Positions 17,679 to 26,670 of a DNA stretch of 64,000 bases are shown piece by piece. A program made the position numbers and the translations under genes. This DNA comes from Opimibacter sp041746735. GTDB taxonomy: Bacteria > Bacteroidota > Bacteroidia > Chitinophagales > Saprospiraceae. Location of the stretch: assembly GCA_041746735.1 (NCBI GenBank), contig JBGTGP010000032.1, positions 62,001-126,000 on the forward strand, in the 5' to 3' direction. Each line of letters opens with the position of its first letter. Position 1 is the first letter of the stretch. The notes beneath the pieces were generated by a model. It was not told the origin of the DNA and made no database searches. It saw only the letters and a list, made by a program, of their open reading frames with translations.

Positions 17679-19052
17679 ATGGACGCTGTACAACAATTTA
17701 TTGCATCCAACCGACAAAGGTTTCTGGATGAATTACTTGATTTTCTTCGGATTCCCTCCATTAGTGCCGACACGCAATACAAAGGCGATGTACTCCGGGC
17801 TGCGGAATGGCTGAGTGCTGAGCTCGAGCGAATCGGAATGGACGGAGTAGAGATTATTCCCACTGCCGGTCATCCAATCGTTTTTGGACATAAAATAGTT
17901 TCTGCATCCGTCCCGACCATCCTCATCTATGGCCATTATGATGTGCAACCACCGGATCCGCTGGACCTTTGGACGTCACCTCCGTTTGAGCCGCAAATAC
18001 GCGATGAGAAAATTTATGCCCGAGGGTCATGTGATGATAAAGGCCAGTTGTACATGCACGTCAAGGCCCTCGAAGCCATGCTGGCATCCAATGACCTTCC
18101 TTGCAATGTAAAGGTGATGTTTGAAGGTGAAGAGGAAGTGGGATCAGCCAACCTGGGTACGTTTCTCGAATCCCATAAGGACAGATTAGGTGCAGATGTC
18201 ATCCTGGTGTCCGATACCAGTATTATTGCCAATGATGTACCTTCCATTACCACCGGGCTACGTGGCTTGAGCTATGTGGAGGTTGAAGTGACCGGACCCA
18301 ATAAGGATTTGCATTCCGGCGTCTATGGCGGGGCTGTAGCCAATCCGGCCAATGTCCTGTGCAGCATGATCGCCTCCCTGCACGATGAGAACCGTCATAT
18401 CACCATCCCTGGTTTTTATGATGATGTGGATGAGGTTTCTGCTGCCGAACGTGAGCAAATGAATAAAGCGCCTTTTAGTGAGGACGCCTACAAGAAAGAA
18501 CTAAAAGTGGAGGCGCTCATGGGTGAGAAAGGCTACACTACATTGGAGCGTACATCTATCCGACCTACCGTGGAAGTCAATGGTATCTGGGGTGGGTATA
18601 TCGGAGAGGGGGCTAAAACCGTATTGCCATCCAAGGCGTCTGCTAAGATCAGCATGCGACTGGTACCACACCAGGATCCCGAAAAAATAACTTCGATGTT
18701 TACGGAGCATTTTACCCGGATCGCGCCTCCGTCTGTGAAGGTCAAAGTGACACCCCATCACGGGGGTCATCCGGCAGTTACGCCTACTGACACAATTGAA
18801 TATAAGGCCGCAGCGAAAGCCATGGCCACTACATTTGGCAAAGAACCTCTCCCACAACGTTCAGGAGGAAGCATTCCGATCGTAGCTCTTTTTGAATCGG
18901 TGTTGGGTGTGAAGACGGTATTACTGGGCTTTGGACTCGATACGGATGATATCCATTCCCCCAATGAACATTACGGTCTTTTCAATTTTTACAAGGGAAT
19001 TGAAACCATTCCGTACTATTTCAGGTATTATGCAGAAATGAAACAATCATGA
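17679..19052 (+). CDS. M20 family dipeptidase
   Basis: 457 residues. Zinc-dependent amidohydrolase of the M20/M25/M40 clan, closest by length and motifs to carnosinase-type dipeptidases. Visible metal and catalytic motifs: GHYDVQPPD (first His and Asp), ARGSCDDKGQ (bridging Asp), EGEEEVGS (catalytic and metal Glu), and HSPNEHYG near the C-terminus (last His). A lid/dimerisation domain occupies the centre. No signal peptide, so probably cytoplasmic turnover of di- and tripeptides. The stop codon overlaps the next gene's ATG by 4 bases (ATGA), indicating translational coupling to the FKBP gene. Confidence 0.92.
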   Translation: MDAVQQFIASNRQRFLDELLDFLRIPSISADTQYKGDVLRAAEWLSAELERIGMDGVEIIPTAGHPIVFGHKIVSASVPTILIYGHYDVQPPDPLDLWTSPPFEPQIRDEKIYARGSCDDKGQLYMHVKALEAMLASNDLPCNVKVMFEGEEEVGSANLGTFLESHKDRLGADVILVSDTSIIANDVPSITTGLRGLSYVEVEVTGPNKDLHSGVYGGAVANPANVLCSMIASLHDENRHITIPGFYDDVDEVSAAEREQMNKAPFSEDAYKKELKVEALMGEKGYTTLERTSIRPTVEVNGIWGGYIGEGAKTVLPSKASAKISMRLVPHQDPEKITSMFTEHFTRIAPPSVKVKVTPHHGGHPAVTPTDTIEYKAAAKAMATTFGKEPLPQRSGGSIPIVALFESVLGVKTVLLGFGLDTDDIHSPNEHYGLFNFYKGIETIPYYFRYYAEMKQS

Positions 19053-19711
19053 GAACATTCCTAATTTTTTCTTCTTTCTTCTTACTTATGAATCAAATGG
19101 TGCACGCACAGATGTTGAAGACATCAGATGACAGCCTGGCCTATAGCCTGGGCGTATTGATTGCCAATAATCTCCGGCAGGAAGGGTTTTCTGACCTCAA
19201 TACGGATATTATCCATGCCGGACTTCGGGCAGCCCTCAAGGGCGAACCCACCGTGATCAGCGTGGATGAATGCAATGCTTTTGTGCGTGATGCCACAGCC
19301 GGACGCAAAATGAAACAGCATGATTCCAACCGCACAGCAGGTGAACAGTTTCTGGCGGAAAATAAAAAGCGACCTGGTGTGATAGCTCTGGACAATGGAC
19401 TCCAGTACGAGATACTCAAAAGTGGTGATGGTCCAAAACCCAAGGCCACTGACAAAGTGAACGTACACTATCACGGCACCCTGATCGATGGCCGGACGTT
19501 TGATAGTTCGGTCGACCGTGGTGAATCGATCACCTTCGGACTCAGTCAGGTGATACGGGGATGGACAGAAATCCTGCAACTCATGCCAGTCGGCTCCAAA
19601 TGGCGTGTGTATATTCCGTACCAGATGGCCTATGGCGATCGTGCAGCCGGACCGACCATTCAACCGTATTCAGCTCTGATCTTTGAGATCGAGTTGCTCG
19701 AAATTGAGTAG
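19049..19711 (+). CDS. Exported FKBP-type peptidyl-prolyl isomerase (FkpA/Mip type)
   Basis: 220 residues. N-terminal signal peptide (about residues 1-21, ending VHAQ), then a helical FKBP_N dimerisation region (DSLAYSLGVLIANNLRQEGF) and a C-terminal FKBP domain with VHYHGTLIDGRTFDSS, QVIRGWTEILQLMPVGSKW and IPYQMAYGDR. The order matches FkpA/Mip, which act as folding helpers in the periplasm. Translationally coupled to the upstream dipeptidase, though the two products work in different compartments. trmD starts 21 bases downstream and may be in the same transcript. Confidence 0.9.
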   Translation: MRTFLIFSSFFLLMNQMVHAQMLKTSDDSLAYSLGVLIANNLRQEGFSDLNTDIIHAGLRAALKGEPTVISVDECNAFVRDATAGRKMKQHDSNRTAGEQFLAENKKRPGVIALDNGLQYEILKSGDGPKPKATDKVNVHYHGTLIDGRTFDSSVDRGESITFGLSQVIRGWTEILQLMPVGSKWRVYIPYQMAYGDRAAGPTIQPYSALIFEIELLEIE

Positions 19712-19732
19712 GCTGATCTTAAGGGTGTACTG

Positions 19733-20425
19733 ATGCTGGAGATCGACATTCTGGCGGTTGTGCCGGGGTTATTGGAAGGTCCGTTTTCCCACTCCATTCT
19801 ACAACGTGCTGCCACCAAAGGACTCTTTCAGGTCAGGGTCATCGATCTTCGGGAGTTCGGCGCCGGACCCCATCGGCAGATAGATGATTATGCCTATGGA
19901 GGTGGAGCCGGCATGGTGCTCATGCCGCAACCTCTCGCAGATGCTATCCAGCATCTACAGGCGCAGCAGCCATATGATGAGGTTATTTATCTGACACCAG
20001 ACGGTGAACAGTTTACGCAACGCATCGCCAACCAGCTTTCCCTCAAGTCCAGATTATTGCTGATTTGCGGACATTATAAAGGGATCGATGACCGTATCCG
20101 GCAGCGGTTTGTCACCCGGGAGATATCCATAGGAGATTATGTCCTGAGTGGAGGTGAACTGGCTGCAGCAGTTGTGGCCGATGCTATTGGCCGGTTGATT
20201 CCCGGTGTGCTCAATGACGAAACATCTGCCCTTACCGATTCTTTTCAGGATGGGTTACTGGCGCCACCGGTCTACACACGTCCGGCAGAATGGGACGGCA
20301 TGAAAGTTCCGGATATCCTGCTGAGTGGTCACGAAGCCCGAATTGACGAATGGCGATTTGATCAGTCGCTTGACAGGACGCGTCTGCGACGCCCTGATCT
20401 CCTGGAGGAAGACGGAGAGATGTGA
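19733..20425 (+). CDS. trmD: tRNA (guanine37-N1)-methyltransferase
   Basis: 230 residues. Methylates G37 of tRNAs reading CNN codons, preventing +1 frameshifts; SPOUT-class knotted fold, acts as a dimer. Motifs visible: GPFSHSILQRA, DDYAYGGGAGMVL, LICGHYKGIDDR and the knot segment IGDYVLSGGELAA. C-terminal PPVYTRPAEWDGMKVPDILLSG is also standard. The usual rimM-trmD-rplS neighbourhood is absent; here it lies after dipeptidase/FKBP genes. Confidence 0.95.
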   Translation: MLEIDILAVVPGLLEGPFSHSILQRAATKGLFQVRVIDLREFGAGPHRQIDDYAYGGGAGMVLMPQPLADAIQHLQAQQPYDEVIYLTPDGEQFTQRIANQLSLKSRLLLICGHYKGIDDRIRQRFVTREISIGDYVLSGGELAAAVVADAIGRLIPGVLNDETSALTDSFQDGLLAPPVYTRPAEWDGMKVPDILLSGHEARIDEWRFDQSLDRTRLRRPDLLEEDGEM

Positions 20426-20485
20426 AGATATGGGAGACCTTCGAAACTCATCCGGGACCCATGTGGAACTGATTATATTTACAAT

Positions 20486-21268
20486 ATGAAGACATACGAT
20501 ACAATACAGATAGATGTCCAGGACCACGTGGTGATCCTCAGGCTTAACCGGCCTGACGCGATGAATGCACTCAATACACGGATGTTTGATGAGTTGGACG
20601 AATATTTTATGAAAGACTACAAATCCTATACAGCAGGCTGTGTGATCATCACAGGATCCGGGGAGAAGGCCTTTGCTGCTGGAGCTGATATCAAAGAACT
20701 ACATATCCTTTCTGGTCCACAGGCGGAGCAACTGAGTTTGAAAGGGCAGCGGATCTTTCGTCAGATCGAAGAATTTCACATGCCGGTGATCGCGGCAGTC
20801 AACGGCTTTGCTCTCGGTGGAGGGTGTGAACTCGCTATGGCCTGTCATATTCGGGTCGCTTCCGTCAAAGCCCGATTTGGGCAGCCTGAAGTCGGGTTGG
20901 GTATATTGCCCGGATATGGTGCAACGCAGCGCTTGATTCAACTGGTGGGTAAAGGGAAAGGCATGGAGCTGCTGTTGACCGGCGAAATGATCGGCGCTGA
21001 AGAAGCTTACCGTCTGGGACTGGTCAATGCTGTTGCCGAACCAGAGGCCTTACTCGATCTCGCTATGTCACTTGCCGGCAAGATCAACAGTCGTGGTCCG
21101 TTGGCATTGAAAGGTGTCATTCGTTGCGTCAATGGTTTTTTTATGCCGGGAGTGGATGGCTTTCCGCTCGAAGCCCGGACCTTCGGCGAGGTGGCTTCAT
21201 CGGCTGATTTCAGGGAAGGGACAGGGGCGTTTATTGAAAAACGTAAACCTGTGTTTAAAGGCAACTGA
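20486..21268 (+). CDS. Enoyl-CoA hydratase/isomerase family protein
   Basis: 260 residues, crotonase fold. Typical motifs: AFAAGADIKEL (CoA and oxyanion region), NGFALGGGCELAMACHIRVA with the first catalytic Glu, and FGQPEVGLGILPGYGATQRL with the second. Both Glu residues expected for hydratase activity are present, supporting hydration of 2-enoyl-CoA in fatty-acid or butyrate metabolism rather than a divergent crotonase. Cytoplasmic. Its stop overlaps the next ATG by 1 base (TGATG). A near-consensus element TATATTTA lies at 20474-20481. Confidence 0.9.
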   Translation: MKTYDTIQIDVQDHVVILRLNRPDAMNALNTRMFDELDEYFMKDYKSYTAGCVIITGSGEKAFAAGADIKELHILSGPQAEQLSLKGQRIFRQIEEFHMPVIAAVNGFALGGGCELAMACHIRVASVKARFGQPEVGLGILPGYGATQRLIQLVGKGKGMELLLTGEMIGAEEAYRLGLVNAVAEPEALLDLAMSLAGKINSRGPLALKGVIRCVNGFFMPGVDGFPLEARTFGEVASSADFREGTGAFIEKRKPVFKGN

Positions 21269-22056
21269 TGTTCGGTTTTCATAAAGACAAAGAGCGGTAT
21301 TTTGATATTCAATATAGCGTCACACGTGAGTATGTGTTGCCTTTTTTACGCCATGTCCTGCCAGGAAAGGAATTTCATCGTGTGCTGGAAATCGGATGTG
21401 GAGAAGCCGGGGTGTTGAAATGCTTTCTCGAGGAAGGTGCCTTTTGCACCGGTATCGAACTTTCCCCTAGCCGTATAGCTTCCGCGGAGCACTATCACGA
21501 GGAAGCCATAGCCGATGGCCGAATTGAATTTATCAATCGGAATGTATTGGATATAGATCCTGAAATTGACTTGGGAGGAACGTATGATCTGGTTATTCTC
21601 AAGGACGTAATTGAGCACATACCCAATCAACATACATTTATAGCACAGCTCTCCGCTTTCTTAAATGAGGACGGAGTGATCTTTTTTGGATTTCCGCCGT
21701 GGCAGATGCCGTACGGAGGTCATCAGCAGATCTGTCGGAGTAAATGGCTCAGCAAATGGCCCTGGCTTCATCTTCTGCCAACTGGACTTTACAGATCGAT
21801 ACTGAGATGGGCTGGGGAACCTGATTTTATTGTGGAAGAATTGCTGGAGATCAAAGAAACTGGTCTAAGTATAGAACGGTTTGAACGCTATATCCGAATC
21901 AATCATCTCCGTATTGTGGCGGCACGACACTATCTGATCAATCCGATCTATCTGTATAAATTTGGACTCGAGCCTCGACTTCAATCCGGTATTGTTCGTC
22001 GTATTCCCTGGCTCAAAAATTTCATGACTTCAGGGGTCTATTATGTGGTAAAATAA
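21268..22056 (+). CDS. Class I SAM-dependent methyltransferase
   Basis: 262 residues. Rossmann methyltransferase with motif I VLEIGCGEAGVLKCF, an acidic residue after beta-2 (GIELS), and post-I motif YDLVILKDVIEHI. The C-terminal part (GFPPWQMPYGGHQQICRSKW onward) is Trp/Pro-rich and may shape a lipid or glycan acceptor site. The substrate cannot be assigned. Overlaps the enoyl-CoA hydratase stop by one base, so the two are co-translated. Converges on the M1 aminopeptidase gene with an 8-base gap. Confidence 0.8.
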   Translation: MFGFHKDKERYFDIQYSVTREYVLPFLRHVLPGKEFHRVLEIGCGEAGVLKCFLEEGAFCTGIELSPSRIASAEHYHEEAIADGRIEFINRNVLDIDPEIDLGGTYDLVILKDVIEHIPNQHTFIAQLSAFLNEDGVIFFGFPPWQMPYGGHQQICRSKWLSKWPWLHLLPTGLYRSILRWAGEPDFIVEELLEIKETGLSIERFERYIRINHLRIVAARHYLINPIYLYKFGLEPRLQSGIVRRIPWLKNFMTSGVYYVVK

Positions 22057-22064
22057 AAAAGAAA

Positions 22065-23930
22065 CTATCCCTTAGTCAGCAGAGCTTCTATGGTATTATA
22101 CGCGATGCTGTGATAGTTGGATTTGGCGTGTGCAAAAATCTTTTCCGCCTCTGGTTTCATATCGGCATCCACCAGCGCACTATAGAGAGGTGTAAGAAAT
22201 TTGCGCCGGCCCACCTCGGTCAGAAAGGCCGAGATGGCAGGCAGAATCTCCCGTCCGTAGCCTTGCCGAATGGCCAGTTTATACCAGGCAGCTTTGATCT
22301 CGCTATTGCCTGATGTGGTCAATCCAAATGTGTGGTCCAGATCCTTCATCTGTTGGGCGGACAATGCCACAGGGAGGGCCAAAATAAAATGAAGCCATTC
22401 ATGCGTAGACCAATCTTTATGGGTCAATGTCGAGGCGGAATTTCCATCCATAAAAAGTTTGACCTGAGTGTCGACCTGTGCAAATCGCTCGGATAGAACT
22501 ACAGGACTATTTTCAGGCAGCCCGGGGCCATGTACCCATTCCTGAACATTTACCTGAAGTTTTTGAGGTTGAATCAGATTTTGGTCAAGGTATTCCAGAA
22601 AAGCCGGGGTTGACATGGATTGGAAGGCATGCTCGCTGAAGTATTTTTTTAGAAAAGCATCAAATACCGGTCTGCCGGATTTTTCTTCCAGCATCATCAG
22701 GAAATGTGCGCCTTTCACGTATGCAATATCGTTCATGCCGTCATCCGGATTCTTGCCGGCCAGATCGAGATAGAGGTGCGTTTCACGAGGTGACAGTTCT
22801 GCGACCGTCTGGACGAGACTTTGATGGCCAAGGCTGGTCAGCATATCGCTGTATGATTTTCCATACAGTGCCTCCATGATGCGATTTTCGAAGTAGACCG
22901 TAAAGCCTTCGTTGAGCCAGAAATCATTCCATGTTGCATTGGTGACCAGGTTGCCGGACCAGCTATGGGCCAGCTCATGCGCAATCAGTGACACCAGTGA
23001 CTGATCACCGGCGATGATGGTCGGTGTCGCAAACGTCAAACGCGGATTTTCCATTCCACCAAACGGGAAGGAAGGAGGTAAGACGATGACATCATAGCGT
23101 TCCCATCGATAAGTGCCATATAATGCTTCTGCTGCGGTCAGCATATTTTCCATATCAGAAAATTCCCTGGCAGCCGCATCGACGACTGAAGGCTCACCGT
23201 ACACACCCGTGCGAGCTCCGATTGGCTTGAAAGTAAGATCTCCAATGGCCAGCGCAATCAGGTATGCGGGAATAGGTTGCGCCATGACAAAGGAATACGT
23301 TCCGTTATCATTTTTCTCCTGAGGATTGGCAGCACTCATGACCGCCATGAGTGTGGGTGGTACCTTGATAACAGCATTGTAAGTCAGTCGTATCCCAGGA
23401 CTATCCTGAATCGGTATCCATGTGCGGGTCAGGATAGCTTGTCCTTGTGTAAACAAATACGGCTGTCGCTTGCCCGCGGTCTGAGATGGTTCGAGCCATT
23501 GCAATGCCTCTGCGCCGGGTCGCGTAGTATAGGTGATCTCCACCTGCCTGGATGAAGTCGTGACCGGTATCTCCAAAGACTGGCCAAGCCACTCCTGCAC
23601 ATCCCCGAGCGTAAATTCGGTCTCAGTACCATCCACCCTTACTTTGTGAACATCCAGATCACGTATGTCCATGATGATCCTTTCACCACCTTCTTTGACC
23701 TCAATCGAATATGCAGCGGTTCCGGTGAGTTGCTTTTTGGTAAAATCGACCGTAAGTGTAAGATCCAGATGTCGGATCACGGCTTCCGCTGGTCGGGAAT
23801 AGGAATGAATATCCATAGTATGTGTAGATGAGGTTGGCATTCCAGATACCGGGTTCTTTTGGTCCTGTTTACAGTTAATCATCAGGCAGGATACGAGTAG
23901 AATGGAAAAGGAATTTAAGATCGATGGCAT
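22065..23930 (-). CDS. M1 family aminopeptidase lipoprotein (LTA4-hydrolase type)
   Basis: 621 residues from the ATG at 23930, which starts a lipoprotein signal ending in LMINC. A longer frame to 23990 would overlap the SDR gene and hide the signal. Zinc metallopeptidase motifs: FGGMENPRLTF (the GxMEN exopeptidase motif) and HELAHSWSGN with the downstream Glu in FWLNEGFTVY. Length and the helical C-terminal region match leukotriene-A4-hydrolase-type aminopeptidases. Expected to trim N-terminal residues from peptides in the periplasm or at the cell surface. It follows the SDR gene by 22 bases on the same strand. Confidence 0.92.
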   Translation of the reverse strand: MPSILNSFSILLVSCLMINCKQDQKNPVSGMPTSSTHTMDIHSYSRPAEAVIRHLDLTLTVDFTKKQLTGTAAYSIEVKEGGERIIMDIRDLDVHKVRVDGTETEFTLGDVQEWLGQSLEIPVTTSSRQVEITYTTRPGAEALQWLEPSQTAGKRQPYLFTQGQAILTRTWIPIQDSPGIRLTYNAVIKVPPTLMAVMSAANPQEKNDNGTYSFVMAQPIPAYLIALAIGDLTFKPIGARTGVYGEPSVVDAAAREFSDMENMLTAAEALYGTYRWERYDVIVLPPSFPFGGMENPRLTFATPTIIAGDQSLVSLIAHELAHSWSGNLVTNATWNDFWLNEGFTVYFENRIMEALYGKSYSDMLTSLGHQSLVQTVAELSPRETHLYLDLAGKNPDDGMNDIAYVKGAHFLMMLEEKSGRPVFDAFLKKYFSEHAFQSMSTPAFLEYLDQNLIQPQKLQVNVQEWVHGPGLPENSPVVLSERFAQVDTQVKLFMDGNSASTLTHKDWSTHEWLHFILALPVALSAQQMKDLDHTFGLTTSGNSEIKAAWYKLAIRQGYGREILPAISAFLTEVGRRKFLTPLYSALVDADMKPEAEKIFAHAKSNYHSIAYNTIEALLTKG

Positions 23931-23952
23931 GGTAGGAAAGTGTCTTGTTGAA

Positions 23953-24729
23953 TTAAACGGGTGGGTCATATTTTCTTCCGCTCCTGTCAATCGCGGTACT
24001 GCCGGCTTGCTGGGTGCTCATCATCAGGATGTCCTGAATGTTGACATGCGGTGGTCTCGAAGCGATAAAGTAAAGGGCTTCGGCAACATCCTTGGCCTTG
24101 AGCGGATTAAAATCTTTATAGATACTGGCTTTGTCAGTGTCCCAGTCAAAACGCACACGGGCAAATTCAGTATCCTCCACATGACCAGGTGAGATCTGAG
24201 ACACGCGTATACCATGTGTATGCAGGTCCAGCCGTATGGCTTTTGTGAGGGCATCTACGGCAAACTTGGTCGCACTATACACATTGCCTTTGGGATAGAC
24301 TTCACGGGCGGCAGTAGAACATACATTGATGATATGGCCGGATTGACGTTTCACCATCGCCGGGCTGATGAGACGTGTCATGTACAGCAACCCTTTGATA
24401 TTGGTATCGATCATGTCCTCCCAGTGCTGAACATCCCCCTCATGTATAAAATCAAGTCCTCGGGCAAGTCCCGCATTGTTGATCAGGATATCCACCGGGG
24501 TACGGATCTGTGCCACAGCCTGCTCACATGCAGCATAATCCCGGATATCGAAGCAGAGAGTTGTAACGCTATGACCATACGCGTTGACCAAATCATGCTT
24601 AAGCTCTTCCAGTCTGTCTTCACGACGAGCCGTCAGGATCAGATCATAGCCATGGGCGGCAAATTCCCTTGCCGTCGCCAGCCCGATCCCGCTGGTAGAT
24701 CCTGTGATCCATACCGTCTGCTGACTCAT
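23953..24729 (-). CDS. Short-chain dehydrogenase/reductase (YdfG-like)
   Basis: 258 residues. Rossmann NAD(P)-binding motif TGSTSGIG, structural NNAG and catalytic S...YSATK (with Ser in NVCSTAAREVY). A basic pair in LTARRED after beta-2 suggests NADP preference. Family resemblance is to NADP-dependent 3-hydroxy-acid dehydrogenases. Start chosen at the ATG at 24729 because it overlaps the upstream gene's TGA as ATGA, a coupling signature, and the remaining 9 upstream residues are not conserved. Confidence 0.88.
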   Translation of the reverse strand: MSQQTVWITGSTSGIGLATAREFAAHGYDLILTARREDRLEELKHDLVNAYGHSVTTLCFDIRDYAACEQAVAQIRTPVDILINNAGLARGLDFIHEGDVQHWEDMIDTNIKGLLYMTRLISPAMVKRQSGHIINVCSTAAREVYPKGNVYSATKFAVDALTKAIRLDLHTHGIRVSQISPGHVEDTEFARVRFDWDTDKASIYKDFNPLKAKDVAEALYFIASRPPHVNIQDILMMSTQQAGSTAIDRSGRKYDPPV

Positions 24730-26012
24730 GGTATCGTTATTATTTTTTCCACCCAAACGTCAAATTCATCTTTAAATGCTGCATATCCGGAAGTAGCCGG
24801 TCCGGAAAAACCGGTGTGAATCGCTACCACCCGGTTGTACCGATCGAGGAAGATCAGCGTCGGAAATGCGACCACCTGTTGGAGCATCGGTAAGGTCTCC
24901 AATGCTTTCTCCTTATTGTTTGAGCCGCCATAAACGATGGGATAGGGGATGTCCAGTTTATCGATGTAGGTCTGAATGGCGGCCAGTGCTTTAGCCGTAT
25001 CCGTGTGGCGTTCGAAAGAGACACCTAAGATTTCAAAACCGGGATTCGGATTTTGCTTCAGATACTCCAGCAGAAAGTTGGTTTCGTCGCGGCAATTGGG
25101 ACACCAGGTCCCCATGACCTGAATGATCTTGGGCGTATTGGCGAAGATTCCTTTACTGATGTCAAGGGTCTGCCCGTCCGGCGCGGGAAGGGCAAGCGTA
25201 AAAGCGTTAGTGGCCTTCATTTGGGTCAGCGCCATCGGATCACCTAAGACAGCGGGGTCCAAACTGTCAGCCCTTTGTCCTTCCCAATACGTTTTAAAAT
25301 GGTTGCCAGACCTATAAATGCCGCTCAGGGTGCCATCTTCCAATATTTTAGCTTCGTACAAGTAGGCGTGACTGCCATCAAAAACCGAGAGGTACAACCT
25401 GTCGCCGCTGACGGTGCCTTCGAGATACCGGTCATCTCCGGTCGGGGACAGAAAGGTGCCCGTGAGATGCTGCCCTTTTTGGATAAATTCCCCAATAGCG
25501 CGTCTTGGGTTTTCGGTTTCAATTCCAAACCGGCAATCCCATCTTCCGGTGAGGTCAGCAACAGGTGGATCAGGATTTTGAAAAAACCGGTACGGCTGTC
25601 CATGCAGGGCTGTAAATTTTATCCGATAGTCCTTACGGTTGCGCGCGATCCACCAACCTTCAATGGCATCCTCTTCATATTGTGCCCGGATATGCGAATC
25701 ATAGACCGGAAAATCGATCCAAATGGTATCCCGTGCTGTCCGTCGGTCTACGCCCATCCGGATATCATTGACTACAATTCGTTCTTCTCCATTGTGAATG
25801 ACAATATGAAAGGAATCAGGGCGATCATACACCACTTCAAAATTAAACGGCAATTGCCCTTTCGATTTTTCATCAAAACCTTCCTCCTTATCGCCCAGAT
25901 GCAGCACCCCACGCCAGATACCGGGTGGAATGCTTTCATACCGATCACCCAACTGGATACAGGATGTCAGCAATCCGGCCAGGGCTATCGAAACCAAAAG
26001 ACATTTGGTCAT
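24726..26012 (-). CDS. TlpA-like thioredoxin-domain lipoprotein
   Basis: 428 residues. Lipoprotein signal peptide with lipobox LLTSC. The N-terminal ~250 residues are beta-rich (GIWRGVLHLGD..., DLTGRWDCRFG, LEGTVSGDRLYLSVFDGSH) and recall the lipocalin/DUF-type domains often placed before TlpA modules in this phylum. The C-terminal ~150 residues are a thioredoxin fold with active site WCPNC and the cis-Pro segment VVAFPTLIFLD. Expected to reduce disulfides in the periplasm. Translationally coupled to the SDR gene. The electron donor is unknown. Confidence 0.85.
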   Translation of the reverse strand: MTKCLLVSIALAGLLTSCIQLGDRYESIPPGIWRGVLHLGDKEEGFDEKSKGQLPFNFEVVYDRPDSFHIVIHNGEERIVVNDIRMGVDRRTARDTIWIDFPVYDSHIRAQYEEDAIEGWWIARNRKDYRIKFTALHGQPYRFFQNPDPPVADLTGRWDCRFGIETENPRRAIGEFIQKGQHLTGTFLSPTGDDRYLEGTVSGDRLYLSVFDGSHAYLYEAKILEDGTLSGIYRSGNHFKTYWEGQRADSLDPAVLGDPMALTQMKATNAFTLALPAPDGQTLDISKGIFANTPKIIQVMGTWCPNCRDETNFLLEYLKQNPNPGFEILGVSFERHTDTAKALAAIQTYIDKLDIPYPIVYGGSNNKEKALETLPMLQQVVAFPTLIFLDRYNRVVAIHTGFSGPATSGYAAFKDEFDVWVEKIITIP

Positions 26013-26015
26013 GTG

Positions 26016-26552
26016 TTAAGTTTTTTCACCAACAAAATGATGTTCCTTGTCGCGAAACAATACATTGAACGTAGTCAGGCTGCCGTAGATGCGGGTGATG
26101 TATTGTTGCAAATCAACCTTGTCTTCATCACTGAGTTTTGGATTGCTGTTGATCTTTTGTTCGAGGACGCGTAGTCTGTCACGCAGCATGACGATTTTAT
26201 GAAAAAATGTTTCCACGGGAACGTCTTTTGGTTTGAGCGATTTATCCATAGGTTGGAGCAGCATCACGCCACCTTTCCATTTGTCTCCGATGGGCACGAT
26301 CTCGGAGATATCGCTCCAGGTTTTAAGAATTTTCATCAGTGATTTCTCCGCTTCAGAGAAGGTCACATCACCTTCCGCAGGTATGCGCTCGATGATTTCC
26401 CATTGATCATAATCTTTCCCAACATTTTTGATTCCGTACAGGATGAAGACGACCTCATACGCTACCGGATGCAGGGCGATGATGACACCGTCCCCATAAG
26501 CAGGATGTTTGACGCGCGAACCAGCGCCAAGAAGTTCTTTGTGTGTTGACAT
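26016..26552 (-). CDS. Conserved protein with Tudor-like N-terminal segment, unknown function
   Basis: 178 residues, no signal peptide or membrane segment. The N-terminus GSRVKHPAYGDGVIIAL resembles the Tudor-like module at the C-terminus of UvrD/PcrA helicases and in CarD-type proteins, which contacts RNA polymerase or other partners. The rest is helical with a charged stretch LRDRLRVLEQKIN. Its stop is 3 bases before the TlpA-like gene, so they share a transcript. Function unknown; a link to transcription or repair is only a hint from the N-terminal motif. Confidence 0.6.
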   Translation of the reverse strand: MSTHKELLGAGSRVKHPAYGDGVIIALHPVAYEVVFILYGIKNVGKDYDQWEIIERIPAEGDVTFSEAEKSLMKILKTWSDISEIVPIGDKWKGGVMLLQPMDKSLKPKDVPVETFFHKIVMLRDRLRVLEQKINSNPKLSDEDKVDLQQYITRIYGSLTTFNVLFRDKEHHFVGEKT

Positions 26553-26657
26553 GGTGCTTTTTAAATATGATAGGCGGTAAAATTACGGAATTCAAAGGGC
26601 TTGAAAAGATAGGGTAAAACCAACCAGATGCCGTACCATTTGCATCACTCGAATTGT

Positions 26658-26665
26658 TACCTTTG
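26658..26665 (+). promoter_or_regulatory. TAnnTTTG -7 element for TonB receptor operon
   Basis: TACCTTTG ends 5 bases before the ATG at 26671. A TTTG at 26639-26642 could serve as the upstream -33 box, although the 15-base spacing is short. Confidence 0.5.
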
Positions 26666-26670
26666 GCCGC